Assembly (NCBI GenBank): GCA_963978895.1
Contig: OZ022247.1
Coordinates: forward strand, 10,093,456-10,157,455
Direction: 5' to 3'
DNA: 64,000 nucleotides
Origin: Erpobdella octoculata
Lineage: Eukaryota > Annelida > Clitellata > Hirudinida > Erpobdellidae
Shown: piece by piece, positions 24,782 through 44,079 of the stretch
Layout: every line of letters begins with the position of its first letter
Numbering within the stretch: position 1 is the stretch's first letter
Made by a program: the position numbers and the translations under genes
Notes under the pieces: generated by a model
Databases searched by the model: none
The model's input: the letters and a program-made list of their open reading frames with translations, nothing else
Told to the model about the DNA's origin: nothing

Positions 24782-25679
24782 TCAAACGTTGTTGACAAGT
24801 AGATCGCCGGCCGCCGCCGATCGAAGATGAGACCGACCAAAGAGTTGAGAGACCGGAACACATAACTCCTGAAGATAGACAGGAGCCATGCCATGGAGGC
24901 ACTTATAAACCATAGAGCATAGTTTGAAACGGATTTTCTGCGGAAAGGGAAGCCAATGAAGTAGCGACCGCATCAGACCCGAAACGCTGGCCCAGCCAGG
25001 CAATCGCAGCACGAGATGGGCAGCTGCCCGAAAAACAGATTGAAGCCTGTTGATCTGGAACTGCGGTAGACCGGCCATAACCCCGTTGCAATAGTCAACC
25101 CGGCTGTGCACCAGTGCTCTTACAAGGGAGTGAGCAGAGTCTGTAGCGAGGCTCCTGCGGATGACACGTAGCTGACGAAGATGGTAGAAACAGGTACGGC
25201 TGAGATGGGAAATGTGTGTCTCCATGGACAGATCACGGTCAACCAGCACCCCAAGATCCCGAACATCTGAGGAGAGTCACTGTAAATTTGCAAATCGTCA
25301 GCATAGGAGTGAGCCGAAAACCCATGTCTGGTGGCGATACCGATCACATCAGCAGTGTAAAGAAGAAACAGCACCGGACCAAAGACGGACCCCTGCGGTA
25401 CAACGTAGAGGAGAGAAGCCGACTCAGATGTGACATTGATGCAGCGGAAGCAGTGGGACCGGTCCGGAAGATAGGAGCCGAACCATTTCAGGACCGCATC
25501 CCCAAGACCAAACAAGTCATGAAGCCTATCACACAAGATCTGATGATCGACGGTGTCAAACGCAGCACTAAGGTCCAGACGGCCCAGAAGTGTGATCCGT
25601 CCCAGATCGGCTGCTAAGTAGACATCCGAGAGCACCCTCAAGACAGCAGTCTCAGTAGATTGATGCTTTCTATAGGCTG
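24782..25679 (-). pseudogene. CR1/L2-type LINE reverse transcriptase fragment
   Basis: The minus strand reads [16 protein letters not shown].., LDLSAAFDTVDHQIL, VPQGSVFGPVLF and YADDLQIY in order, i.e. RT motifs including the catalytic YADD, followed by the SRVDYCN and LHWLPF blocks typical of the thumb region. A frameshift separates the two halves near 25250. The 5' end is cut at the (TA)n at 25688 and the 3' end is lost near 24780. It is clearly more GC-rich than its surroundings, suggesting a fairly recent insertion. Confidence 0.85.
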
Positions 25680-25684
25680 ACTGG

Positions 25685-25787
<103 letters not shown>

Positions 25788-25837
25788 TGAATGTATGTAT
25801 GTATATATGTAGAATCGGATCTAGGGGGATCTGAGAG

Positions 25838-25975
25838 CGATAAAATGAGCGGGAAAGCGACAGGGAATGGATAACGACCGGGAGCGGGAGCGCAAGCCGG
25901 AAGGAAACGGGAGCGAAAAAGAAACGCATTAGGTAAACCTCTAAAAACCCCGGGCAACGCCCGGTGCCCCCGCTA
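25838..25975 (-). repeat. CCCGG-headed element, copy 6 (short)
   Basis: Reverse orientation: GCGGGAGCGCAAGCCGGAAG body, AAACCTCTAAAAACCCCGGG head and CCCCCGCTAATATA end, bounded by TA-rich DNA on both sides. Confidence 0.7.
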
Positions 25976-26003
25976 ATATATATATATATATACATATATA
26001 TAC

Positions 26004-26060
26004 AGTGGCAGATCTAGACTTCTTTGGCGAGATGGCAAATAAATGGCTGGAGGGGCCAAA
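26004..26060 (+). mobile_element. Isolated hAT end
   Basis: CAGTGGCAGATCTAGACTTC resembles the TIRs of the elements at 8418 and 13490. No partner end was found before the Penelope fragment, so it is probably a truncated element. Confidence 0.4.
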
Positions 26061-26089
26061 GAAATACGCACGTTATTTGACCGAAACTA

Positions 26090-26211
26090 ACTTTTTAGTA
26101 GTCTGTTTACACTTTTTTAAAATGTTTAAAGCATCACTACAAAATGTAAAACTGTAAGCTTTATTATAAACCAACTGGCCAGTTTCGGCTTTGACAGCCA
26201 TCTTCAGGGTT
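26090..26211 (-). mobile_element. Penelope-like element 5' fragment (copy C)
   Basis: The minus strand contains an ATG at 26201 opening a short frame MAVKAETGQL.. that parallels the openings of copies A and B. The ATG is embedded in a hammerhead-like fold (26169-26211). The fragment runs into unrelated DNA on both sides. Confidence 0.55.
26169..26211 (-). ncRNA. Hammerhead-ribozyme-like motif, copy C
   Basis: Minus strand order: stem I 5' AACC, core CUGAAGA, one extra U, stem II GGCU/AGCC with loop GUCAA, core GAAA, stem III ACU/AGU with loop GGCC, cleavage-position U, stem I 3' GGUU. It differs from copies A and B by compensatory base pairs. A U at the cleavage position is permitted but less usual than C. 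Confidence 0.6.
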
Positions 26212-26429
26212 GTTTAGAAAACAATTTCTAGGCTTACCAAACATAATAAAGACAGTTCCACGTCCGAACAAAAAATAATTTAAAATTGAGACAAAATAAG
26301 TTAAAACCAGATTAATAAATCCTAGCAGACATTCTAGTTAATCAGAAAATAATTAAAACTACGTGATTTATCGTTCAACGTCGACTGGCGTTTCATCGGA
26401 AATCATAAAGGAGGGATCATTGGAATAAG

Positions 26430-28570
26430 GGTGGGACATTGGCGGTCTTTCTGGACTTTAAAAAAGCCTTCGATCTAGCAGGAGGGGCTTTTGTTAAAGC
26501 TTGAAAAGCTTAGTGTCAGAGGAAGAATTTTAAAATGGATCCATAGCTTCTTGAACAATCGAGAGGCCATGGTTCGTGTGGGATCCACGTTGTCAGACCC
26601 GGTATTGTTGAAAAACGATACCCCACAGGGTTCTGTCCTGAGCCCTCTTTTGGTCATTGTTATAATGAGCGACATCCCTTGTCAAAAAATCTATGGAATT
26701 CGGACATCTATATTTGCGGACGATGTAGCAATATGGATTTCAGGAAAAGACCCACATACTATGCGAAACTGCTTACAGCTTACAGACTCGATTAAACGAA
26801 ATCCAAACATTCTTCCTCGATTGGGAATTCAGACTATCAACCGAAAAATCGGTAGCAGTCTGTTTTACAAAATACAACAAATTCCGAAGAAATTCCCTAC
26901 CTATTTGTATGTATGACAAAAAAATCAGTTGGAAGAGCGAAGCTACATTTCTCGGTATAATATTTGACTCAAAATTAATCTGGAAAAAACACATTGATAA
27001 GATCGTTGATCGTTGCAAGAAAAGATTGAATATTATTCGATGCCTTGCAGGACAAAGCTGGGGATGCGGCAAAGAAACACTGATGCTTTTCTACCGATGC
27101 GCCATACGGTCAGTGATGGAGTTTGGCTGCGAAGCATTCGACAGTGCATCAAAATCTCAAAAACAAAAACTCGAGAAAATCCAATACCTTGCCTTAAAAA
27201 CAGCTTGCGGGGCAATGGTTGGAACCAGTTTGGCCGCTCAACAGATTGAATGCGGAGATCCTCCACTCGATATACGACGAAAGATGTTAATTACAAACCT
27301 TGCCGCAAAAACCAAGATCATTCCAAACCATCCGGCAAAAGACGTCTTTGTACCTCCCAGAGGACAAGAAGGGGTTAAATGGCGATGGTTCTTTCACAAA
27401 AAAGTGAAAGAAGCTGAACAACCAGCAGCCAAAAGAACAGCGGCATTGAACAAAATAGTTGACAAATTCAACCCAGTCCCCTTAACTCCTTCATTAACTC
27501 CACCATGGAAACTTATTCCACCTCTTTTTAACGAAAGGCTGGTGGGGTTAAAGAAGGATGATCCGTCAATTCTCCAAAAAGCTAAGGAACTGATTGCTAC
27601 ATACACGGATTCGACACATATGTACACAGATGCATCTAAGATAAACAATGTAGCAGCTGTAGGAATTTATATCCCGGAAAAAGATATGAAAATGGCTAAG
27701 AAAGTCACGAATGACGTTAGTATTTATACGGCTGAGTTAACGGCTATAAAATGCGGCTTGGAGTGGATGGCACAACCAGACGGTCCACATAAAATAGCCC
27801 TATTTACGGATTCATATAGCTCTATGCTTTCATTGAAAAATTCCGCAAATGCTCAAAAATCTGCTCTTGTGGCATCAGTCCTAACACTAGCATCCAACCT
27901 CTCAAAGAAGGGAAGACAATTACCCTGATTTGGGTACCTAGCCACGTGGGCATACGTGGAAATGAAATGGCAGATTGTCTTGCCAAAGAACCTACCAAAC
28001 ATCCCGAAATAGAGATTGAGATTATGCCAGAGATATTTGACATAAAAAGAACAATACGTAGAGAGCTTTTGAACGAATGGCAGACCAGATGGGACTCTGC
28101 TCAAGAAAGTCGACACTACTGGTCTCTCGAAAAAAGATCCTCTAATAAAATTAAATTCAAGGCAACAAACAGAAGAAAGGAAGTCATCATTCCCCTACTC
28201 CGACTTGGAAAGTGTCGGCTGAAACAAAATTTGAAGAGATTGAATCTTCATGAGACAGGTTTGTGCGAAACCTGCGGAACAGAGGAAACAATCGAGCACT
28301 GGTTGCTGCACTGCAAAAAAACGACACAGCTAGGAATGGAACTTGGGAACTTTTGTAAAAGGGTCCAAAAACCAACTACACTCCAAACCATACTGAACTC
28401 GGAAATATGCCACGACATCATCTATAAATGGATACATAATAATCCTAAAGAACTGTAAATATAGAGAAAAAATAGTTTAGTGTAAATAAGTATTTTTTCC
28501 TTTTGATTTTGTTTTCGCGTCTTAAAAGACATGGTGTAAAAGACTATAAACTATAATAAAAAAATAAAAA
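26430..28570 (+). mobile_element. I-like LINE with RNase H, 5'-truncated and frameshifted
   Basis: RT blocks LDFKKAFDL (about 26450), TPQGSVLSPLL (26622) and FADDVAIW (26713), then an RNase H domain with YTDASK, AELTAIK, FTDSYSS and WVPSHVGIRGNEMAD carrying the expected acidic and His residues, and a CETCGTEETIEHWLLHC zinc-knuckle-like end. Frames change near 26490, 26905 and 27928, and the stop at 28456 is followed by a tail with GGTGTAAAAGACTATAAACT and an A-rich end. Known I/Nimb-type elements combine RT with RNase H; not functional here. Confidence 0.85.
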
Positions 28571-28676
28571 AAAGTATTTTCTCATTATAATTTACGTTCA
28601 GATCTACATTAAAAAAATAAGCAAACACAATAGTTTAGATTTTAATTATTATCATTAATTAGTAGAATAATAAAAA

Positions 28677-28847
<171 letters not shown>

Positions 28848-28849
28848 GA

Positions 28850-28960
28850 AAGACTGGGACTTCAAGCCATCACATTTTGGTTGTAGTTGGTGGCCCAGTG
28901 GGAAGCGAGCTTGCATTTAGGGAGGCGGTATTGCCGCAGACACCTGGGTAGAATATTTCT
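28850..28960 (+). repeat. Possible tRNA-derived SINE head
   Basis: GTGGCCCAGTGGGAAGCGAG resembles a Pol III A box. The expected B box is degenerate at best, so this is a tentative call. Confidence 0.3.
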
Positions 28961-29088
28961 TCGATGGACCTAATTGAAAAATTAAAAAAACTAAAATTAA
29001 TAGCGCAAATATTTTGGAATTTTTTTCTTTACTTAAAAAAAATAAATGTAACGCTAAAAAGAGTTATTTTGATTTAGTCAAGCAGTGT

Positions 29089-35173
<6,085 letters not shown>

Positions 35174-35625
35174 TTTTACCTTTTGCCCAAAAAACTACTG
35201 AAATTTTGAAGGGACAGACTTACTTTTCTTTTTATTCTTGACGTTTTATATACTGGTTTTTCATACAACAACAATCAACTTAAGTAATAATTTTTAATAA
35301 TAAAATGACAGTATTATTAATTATATAATAAAAATTGAAGAGGTGTTTTTAGACATTCTGGAAACGTATTGTAGAATAATTTTGCACAGAAAAGGTTTAA
35401 TTAATCCTTTAGGCACAATTTAGTATGACTGGTTTTGTAAAATATGTTGTGTGTCATTAAATACATAATAACACTTGCATAATAAATACCAATGAACTTA
35501 TGAGACCATTATTTCTTGAATCATTTCTTAAATTGAAGTTTGTTAATAAAAGGATCATTGCTGTCCAAATTAGTTGTTATGCAACAACCTATATTACAGC
35601 ATATTATGTTCTGATGTATATATAT
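35174..35625. other. Upstream region of the metalloprotease gene
   Basis: Probable promoter and 5' UTR (minus strand) of the metalloprotease; no clear TATA box or binding site could be assigned. No ORF supported. Confidence 0.35.
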
Positions 35626-35930
35626 ATACTAGCTGACCCAGCAAATGTTGTTTTGCTTTTTAAATTATTTTGTTTTTTTGTACTAAGAGTTTAATATACA
35701 AAATTATGACAATTTAAAAAATCAATCTCGAAAAGCAATCGAGCGTACAATGCCAGGGGCTTTTGAAAGTTTTTCTATTGTTCTTCTCTCTTGCTCCCGT
35801 TTCCTTCCCCGCTTGCTCTACCGTTCCCGCTTGCTCTCCCGTTCCCGTTTACTATCCCGTTTCCGCTTGTTTTCACGTTCCGCTTGCTCTCCCGTCAATT
35901 TATTTTTAATGTAAAATTTTATTTGGCAAG
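35626..35930 (+). repeat. CCCGG-family relative, copy 7
   Basis: Opens TACTAGCTGACCCAGCAAAT, then TTTTGAAAGTTTTTCTATTG and a TTGCTCTCCCGTTCCCGCT-type body. It is an older or distinct subfamily of the same design. Confidence 0.55.
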
Positions 35931-36021
35931 TGACGACAACTAAGTTGATATTTGATGAAAGTAATTTAGGTTATGACATTTGATTAAGTTACTTTTAAAG
36001 GAAACGGTACAACTGTATACA

Positions 36022-37409
36022 CAGTGGCGAATTTAGGCCTAGGCGCACTAGGCGCGCGCCTAGGGCCCCCAGATTTTAGGGGCCCCCAAAAACTTGAAAA
36101 ATGAGTTTTTTGGAGGCTTCAAAATATTTCGCACAAAAAAATTTAATAAGTTTGAGACAAATTAATTTTACATTTTCAGATAATATATTTCATAATTATT
36201 TCTAAATATTTTTGTACAACGTATGAAAAAAAATATACAAACAACAATTTCTGCGTTGCCAAAAATGCGCGCACGAATTTTCGCTCAACCCTAAATTAAA
36301 AATGTAAACAAACTTTTGAATTGTGGTAAAATTCGAACACTATTGGCGTCTGTAAGAAATGAGGCTAATGCTCTTGCTGATAAAATGGATCTTTTTGAAA
36401 CTGCATTGATGATTGTTCTTTGGGATACAATTTTACAGCGGATGAATGCAACTAGCAAATCCCTGCAAAATTCAAATTTATATCTTGATGCTGGTGTAAA
36501 TCTTCTAGAATCACTGAAGTTTTTTATTAACAATGAAGTCCGAAACGATTTCACTCGTATTGAAGAACGAGCAGCATTGCTTATTAACGAGGATCTGAAA
36601 AACTGTAAATATCAAGATGAAGTGAGCCGCAAAAAAAAAGCGAAAACCGTTTTTTGATGAAAGCAATGAAGCGGAAGTTATTTTAACTGGTCGTGATAAT
36701 TTTATTGTTAACACAGTAAACGCCATTTCTGATAAATTGATCACGGAACTTGATCACAGAATCGAAGCATACAAAGGTATACATGATTTGGTCAGTCTAT
36801 TTTTCAAGGACAAGGTAGATGACATGAACACAAAGATCTTGGCCTTGATCGAAGAATACAAAAACGATGTTAATTCTGATACCACTGGCGATGAAATCAA
36901 ACAGTTTTTGCATTTCGCTAAAGAAAAAGGCGCAAAATCTGCGGTAGAGATGTACCAGCTTATAGTAGTGAATGGACTACAATGTATATTTCCCAATGTG
37001 GAAACCCTGCTAAGAATCTTTCTCACCATTCCTATATCAAACGCAACTGGAGAACGGTCATTTTCTGTGTTGAAAAGGATCAAGAATTACTTGCGGAATT
37101 CCATCAGCCAATGTAAGCTGGGAGATTTGTCTATTTTATGCATTGAATCAAAGGAGACATTAAAATACGATTTCAATGCGCACATTGACTCCTTCGCGAA
37201 ATTGAAGAGCAGAAAAAAGTTATATAACTGTAATAAACTGACAATTGTAATTTCTAACTAGTATCTATAACTGTAGTATGCATGTTAAATAATACATGAG
37301 TATGAGTGTTCTAACTATTGTTGTATTATGATCATTGATCGCCTTATAGGTGAGAGGGCCCCAAATTGGTCGTGCGCCTAGGGCCACAGTTTTGGTAAAT
37401 ACGCCTCTG
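36022..37409 (+). mobile_element. hAT transposon with 8-bp TSD
   Basis: Ends CAGTGGCGAATTTAGG and, inverted, CAGAGGCGTATTTACC, with the perfect TSD TGTATACA at 36014-36021 and 37410-37417. Length 1388 bp. It carries the C-terminal half of a hAT transposase. Confidence 0.92.
36307..37261 (+). pseudogene. hAT transposase C-terminal half
   Basis: Two open segments (36316-36657 and 36737-37261) in different frames read as one hAT transposase C-terminus, including LRIFLTIPISNATGERSFS followed by LKRIKNYLRNSI, the conserved hAT dimerisation block. The DDE-bearing N-terminal part is missing and there is a frame change near 36655. This resembles the lineage related to THAP12/ZMYM-type proteins. Confidence 0.8.
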
Positions 37410-37454
37410 TGTATACAAGATAAAAATAACACACACGCACACAAACACACATAA

Positions 37455-37575
<121 letters not shown>

Positions 37576-37689
37576 AATCTGTTGCATTTTCCTGTAAAAA
37601 GGACATAGTTTCACCTTATTGTTTTTCCAAAATAACTTTTTTAAATAATTTAAAAAAATTATTTTAAATAGCTTAAGACCTATACTCAG

Positions 37690-38139
<450 letters not shown>

Positions 38140-38453
38140 TAAAATCAATTGTATAAAATAAACATATGAGAACCAGCAATACAATTAGAATTCTAAAATG
38201 TTAGGTATATACACTTTAAATAAAATAAGTACCAGTAGATATATACATCAATACTTACTAGTGGTTTGAGATTTCGGCAAGCGGCTCGAAACTTGTTAAA
38301 ATGTAAATATTATAAAAGCGGATGTTTACAAATCAGTAATGACACAGGTAGACAAAAGGGATTAGCTACATTAGTTAAAATACTTTGTAAAATGTAATTC
38401 AAATTATACAATTAGTCATTAAAGTCAAAGCATAAAATCAAATCCGCAGCAAA

Positions 38454-40964
38454 TTATCGCTCTTTTCGGCGTATTGTAATGTGACCAACTTTATCTAAGT
38501 GCACAAACAAATCTGTACGGTCATCATCACACAACATATCTTCAGCATCAACATAACAATCGCTATTCTCTTCACCTTCCACATCATCCAAGGCTGTGTC
38601 ACCACCACACTCAGCACCACACACGTCAGCATCACCTTCTCCAATACCAATGCTCATCTGCTCACCGCCGACGATGTCAGCATCGACAAAGCCATTGCAC
38701 TCACCAACATCTTTACTGTTTTCCGCATAATTACAAGTATCAGCATTATCAGTATCACCATGATCACAATTACAGCCATCCATCTCAAAATCAACGCCTT
38801 TATCAGTCAGTCCACCATCCACATACGCATCATACGTAATGATACACGATCGTACATCGCCAGCAATAATAGTCGCATCATCTAAGGACCAAACAGACTC
38901 AAGAGAATCGTGAAGGCGATTTTGATGCACCTGAAAAGAACTCGAAGTCGGCAGACAACATTCCTGGGATACCTGGGATAGTGTGTGAGGTTGCTCACTT
39001 ATCGAACCCTTTTCACAGGGAACAGCTGTATTTTCCAAAGAAGCAATCTCGACAACAGCACCATTAGATGAACTGTCACCAGTCAAAAATGTTTCTTGCT
39101 TGCTAACTGTACATTGCAGTTTTTCAATGGGTCGGGCTAATAAGGGAAGTCTCTGAAAATTCTTTGTCTGGAGACATCGATTTCCAAAAAGACGTAACGA
39201 TCGTCCAAAATGATCTTCCTGGATGTTAATTTATGGTTTATTTTGAATTATATGAAGGGCTTCACGAATCTTAAGTCGACGATCGTCGGAATCATGATCG
39301 ATAATTTTGGTGTTATCTTGAAGTGTTTTCTTACTAAGCACACTTTTATGTTGACTAGCAAAATGTGCGGCAATACTACCACCCTGAGTGTGCATAGTGA
39401 GACGTCGTGACAGGGTGGTCCGTGTATGTCCAATATATGCCTCTACATTAGCATGTGGATACGGACAAGTAAACTGGTATACCACGTTGGTTTCTTGTAA
39501 AAACCGAGGTCGTGAGACTTTATTGCACATTATCATGTTATGCGATTTATTATTGGTGTAGTAAATGTTGAACTTAACTCGATAATTAGAGCAATCGGTA
39601 ACTTCAACATTGTTGTTTATTATAGCGCGAATGATATCTTCGTCCAATTTGTATCGATCGTGCATCTGGGCGCAATATCGGATAGAAACATCATTAACAT
39701 CTTTTCCAACATTGTTAGATTGAGTACACTTAATTCTTTTGACTAAGAAAGTGTTCAGGATTTTGTCAACCATTGAGTTTGGGTAGTTGTTATTGATGAG
39801 CATTCGTTTAATTCGTTTTACTTCAACGTCAAAGCTATTCCATGAAGATGAAATTTCATAGGCACGAGCAAGGAAGTTAAAAACGACACTTTCTTTATAT
39901 TTATCTGGACAATATCCTGCGCCATTCATGCAAGTATCACCATTGGTGGGTTTGACAAATATGTTGTGGTTCAATTCTGAAGATGTTTTAGTAACAAGAA
40001 CATCCAAGAAAGACAATTGTTGGTGAATGTCACTAAGTTCAACGGTAAAGTTGAGAACAGAATTTTCGTGGAATGCTGCGTTTATTTCATGGATCTCACT
40101 CAAATTTGAGCACATGACAAAAACATCATCAACATACCTAACGTATAGAGTTGGTTTCTTTATCTTTTCAAAAACGATTTTTTCCAGGTGTCCCATGTAG
40201 AAGTTTGCAAATAGAAGTCCAAGAGGAGAGCACATTGCAACACCGTCAACTTGAGTATATAACTGACCGTTAGGGTGTCTAAAAGGTAATTCTTTAGTGC
40301 ATAGACGTAACAATTCATCCATGGTTTTTTGTGGAATAACAGGTGGCTGAAGGGTATCACCGTTGTATGCATATTGGAGTATTATATCAATGGTTGCATC
40401 AGTTGGGACGTTAGTAAACAGATTAACAACGTCAAGAGAAGCAATTACACCATCAGCATGTCGATTTCCTTTTATGAGATTTACGAATTCAAATGAAGAT
40501 TTGACAGTATACGTACTGGGACAATACCGAGATAAGGTACCAACCAGAAATCTAGCAAGTTCCATAGTAGGTGTCGAACATTGAGAAATTATGGGTCTTA
40601 TAGGAAAACCTTCTTTGTGGATTTTAACATTCCCATAGATGTATCCAGGAAAAAAGTCACCGACTATCTGTTTCACATCACTCTGAGGGTCAGCAACTAA
40701 TATTTCAGCAATAAGTCTATTTGCACGGATTTTGATTGTACTTGTAGGATCACGGGAAATCTTTTGAAATTTTGTGTTATCTGATAAAATTGCATCGAGT
40801 TTCTGAAAATAATCAGAAGTATCCATTATAACATACAAATTCGATTTGTCGGCTTTTCTTATCACAACTTCGGAATTGTTTTTCAAAGAATCAGCAGCGT
40901 TACGAAGATCTCGAGCAATCTTTCTTGGTGGATTACGATGTTTAAATCCTTCAGCTTTTACCAA
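38454..40964 (-). pseudogene. Penelope-like reverse transcriptase with GIY-YIG domain and acidic extension, one internal stop
   Basis: 40964-39231 encodes 577 aa: IRKADKSNLYVIMD, the RT core with SLDVVNLFTNVPTD, CSPLGLLFANFYMG and YVRYVDDVFVM, then a C-terminal GIY-YIG nuclease (VVYQFTCPYP, YIGHTRTTLSRRL). A TAA at 39231-39233 interrupts the HIIQNKP-INIQ stretch; the same frame then stays open for 258 codons to 38454 and includes an acidic, Cys-containing 210-aa region. The 5' end is truncated at (TA)n near 40980; the usual N-terminal part is absent. The protein would copy RNA into DNA at a GIY-YIG nick. Apparently defective. Confidence 0.85.
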
Positions 40965-40975
40965 TGCATTTAATT

Positions 40976-40976
<1 letters not shown>

Positions 40977-41033
<57 letters not shown>
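40977..41033. repeat. (TA)n microsatellite
   Basis: TA tract at the truncated 5' end of the Penelope ORF, followed by T-run. Confidence 0.9.
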
Positions 41034-41035
<2 letters not shown>

Positions 41036-41049
<14 letters not shown>

Positions 41050-41200
41050 ATAATAGTTTATAGTCCTTTACACCATGTGTTTTAAGACTGAAATGTCTGT
41101 ATGTAGGAAGCAGCTAAGTACTTCCTGTTGTGGATCATAACTTTTCCCTCCTCCTTTCTCCAGGCTTGGGACTGGCTCGCAATTAGCGAGGCGGAGTTCA
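41036..41200 (-). repeat. LINE/SINE 3' end sharing the I-like LINE tail
   Basis: Read on the minus strand: AACTCCGCCTCGC, GCCTGGAGAAAGGAGGAGG, AGGAAGTACTTAGCTGCTTC, then CACATGGTGTAAAGGACTAT and a long A tail. The same sequence order occurs at 24180-24358 (+). Confidence 0.7.
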
Positions 41201-41373
41201 TATATATATATATATATCATAAAACATATATCTTCGATAGTTATTAAATTAGCTAGTGACGGATTGTACGCCGTACAACTTATAATACTATCGAGCATTG
41301 ATTCGTACCCATTCATAGTCGAGTGTTGTGTTCAACATACCCCAACAAAAGCGCTTAACAACCACTGTTTTTT

Positions 41374-41460
41374 GGCGGTGGAAGTGGCGCAGATGGTAAG
41401 GTAGTTGGCATGATGCAAGGTGGTGTTGCCGATCCGACAGTCGTGGGTTCGAGTCTGAAG
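41374..41460 (+). repeat. tRNA-derived SINE head
   Basis: A-box-like TGGCGCAGATGGTAAGG and B box GGTTCGAGTCT are spaced as in a tRNA gene, but no acceptor-stem pairing closes the structure. The 3' end runs into a TA tract. The arm is mirrored at 42009-42064. Confidence 0.65.
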
Positions 41461-41461
41461 T

Positions 41462-41824
<363 letters not shown>

Positions 41825-41867
41825 AAAAGTAAAACGAGAAAAGTAAACAAACAGAAAGAACCGAAAT

Positions 41868-42064
<197 letters not shown>

Positions 42065-42074
42065 ATATATATAA

Positions 42075-42320
42075 GCCACTACATTGAGTTTATTCAAGGC
42101 CGAGCTAAAGACATTTCTGTTTGCGAAATCCTATCCAAATTGATGATCAGAGAGAAATTATTTCATTTTTCCTGACATGCTGATTTTTATGTTTTATATT
42201 ATTTTTTTGCTTTATTTTTATTGTTTTGTTTTGTTGATTTTATTGTAAAAGGAGCCCTGAGGTGTTACACAAAAGGGCGCTTGAAATCCAAATAAACTTA
42301 AACTTAAACTTATACATATT
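42075..42320 (+). mobile_element. CR1/L2-type LINE 3' end
   Basis: The frame [16 protein letters not shown] corresponds to the C-terminal end of CR1/L2 ORF2 proteins; it is followed by a GGCGCTTGAAATCCAAATAA block and (AAACTT)n. Confidence 0.65.
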
Positions 42321-42323
42321 AAA

Positions 42324-42328
<5 letters not shown>

Positions 42329-42396
<68 letters not shown>

Positions 42397-42398
42397 AT
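42329..42398. repeat. (TA)n microsatellite
   Basis: TA tract. Confidence 0.9.
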
Positions 42399-42399
42399 G

Positions 42400-43010
42400 T
42401 AATACGGTTTTTTGCGTGTCAAATTATTATTTATCGCTCTAACCTCGACTTTAACAAATATTATTTTGTGCTTTACAAACTTAAAAAGAAACTTGAAAAT
42501 GTATTGTTTGTATCTCTCATCCAAAAGTGAGTGGCAAAACTAATGTAAATTTCGTCAGTATTTTAACATGTTTGATTTTGTTTCGTTCGTTGCATTGAAC
42601 GTGATTACGTTATCAGATTATCATAACAGAGAGGACTTCCACAATCTATATATATAAATAAAAAATGGAATTTTTTCGGTATGCACTCCAAAACCAATTA
42701 AGAGATTTGCACGAAAAAAAGACCTTGGTCAAAGAAATTTTTTTCTCAAATTGTTTGGAAAATTATTATTTGAAAATAATTTTGTCTATGCTATTATATC
42801 GCAGTTTAGTGAGTTAACTTTTAACTACCTTTATTTTTATTCAATTGCATCATGTGTCGACCTTCTCGAATTCTCGAAATCAAAGTTATATAAAAAATAA
42901 GTGGCAAAGCTACTATTGTTATTTTCTTTAATTTTTTAATTATTATTACTGTGTATATATTAAATTGTTTCGTTTTTTGCGTGTCAGATTATCATTATCG
43001 CTCTAAAAAG
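42400..43010. repeat. Dispersed repeat family (TTTTGTGCTTTACA), copies 1-2
   Basis: Two imperfect units with TTATTTTGTGCTTTACA, ATGTATTGTTTGT, GTTTCGTTCGTTGCATTG and GTGTCAGATTATCATTATCG. Related units lie at 45185-45470 and, as a direct tandem, at 48959-49148. The element type is unknown. Confidence 0.6.
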
Positions 43011-43214
43011 TAACCTCCAACAGAAGTGTGGGCAACTTCCTAAGTCGGCGGGCTGGATATGGGAAAATGAAGTCCTTGGCGGGCCGGATTACTGAATCGC
43101 GTATTTATCCACCTATGCAAGGAATAAATACTTAATGGAAACTTTAAACTTGTAAACTTTACATTAAAAACATGGAGACCAAAAACAGCATTTAATGAAT
43201 TTAACGTAATGTAT

Positions 43215-43690
43215 TTCAATAGCTGCTTGGTCGATCAAAGTTATCAACAAGTTGTTTGAACTCTTGCTGCATGTCGGACGTAGAAATCGTTAATAAAGAC
43301 TGCTCGTGAACATCAGTTAGATTGGAACACAGCTTTGTCTTGGTAATGTTCATCGTCGAAAATGTTTGTTGCAAATGTATGTAGACCGGAACAGAACAAG
43401 TAGTTTCATGGCCATCTTTCTCAGGTTGGCAAACTTGGACTCACTGACGCATAAAATTTGTCAATGCATTCAGATTGGAATTTCTCCTTCAGGGTAGAGT
43501 CACACTGCAGATCAATCAATTCTAGCTGTAGAGCATCCGGTACCTCTTCAAAGTTAGTTGTAAACGATGATGACAAGATATCAAACTCAGCAGCAAGTTT
43601 CTGGAAGTCCGCAAAACGACGAGAAAATTCATCGTCTAGTGCAGATATCATAATGATGTACTTCTCAGTTGACATCATCTGGGGTACCAT
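43215..43690 (-). pseudogene. hAT transposase C-terminus (ZBED5/GTF2IRD2-type)
   Basis: Minus-strand residues FSRRFADFQKLAAEFDILSS, LQLELIDLQCDSTLKEKF and, after a frame change near 43440, NLRKMAMKLLVLFRSTYICN and TKTKLCSNLTDVHEQSLL. This is the conserved C-terminal region of that transposase group. The flanking CGGGCTGGA/GCGGGCC sequences at 43045-43085 and 45165-45190 may be its TIRs. Confidence 0.75.
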
Positions 43691-44079
43691 AGTTTCGATT
43701 GATGGAAAGTGTGTTGTGATATTCTAACTGAACTGGCGAGAAAACAGTTTCAGCTTCACCCTGAATTACAGCTAGACCGAAACCACTTTTTTGAGTTTCG
43801 CCAAAACCGAAACTGCGACCGAAACTATGTAAAACGTTTTCACCGAAACCAGAACCGAACCGAACCTCTTAGTTTTGGCCGAAACCGAACCATCATTTTA
43901 GAACTTTTGCAACTAAAAAATTGAAAAAGACGTTAATTTGCAAATGTAATTTTTTTTTCAATCTAATAACACAAAAATATGATTATTTTATTCAAAATGT
44001 GTATAAAAGTAATAAAATCGTTCAATATCTATCAATAATTACATCCAAACAATCGAAGATTTTATGCAAGAAATAATAA

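Noticed and set aside
41374..41460. A genuine tRNA gene
   Set aside because: A and B boxes are present but I could not close an acceptor stem, and the sequence is part of a duplicated repeat; kept as a SINE head.
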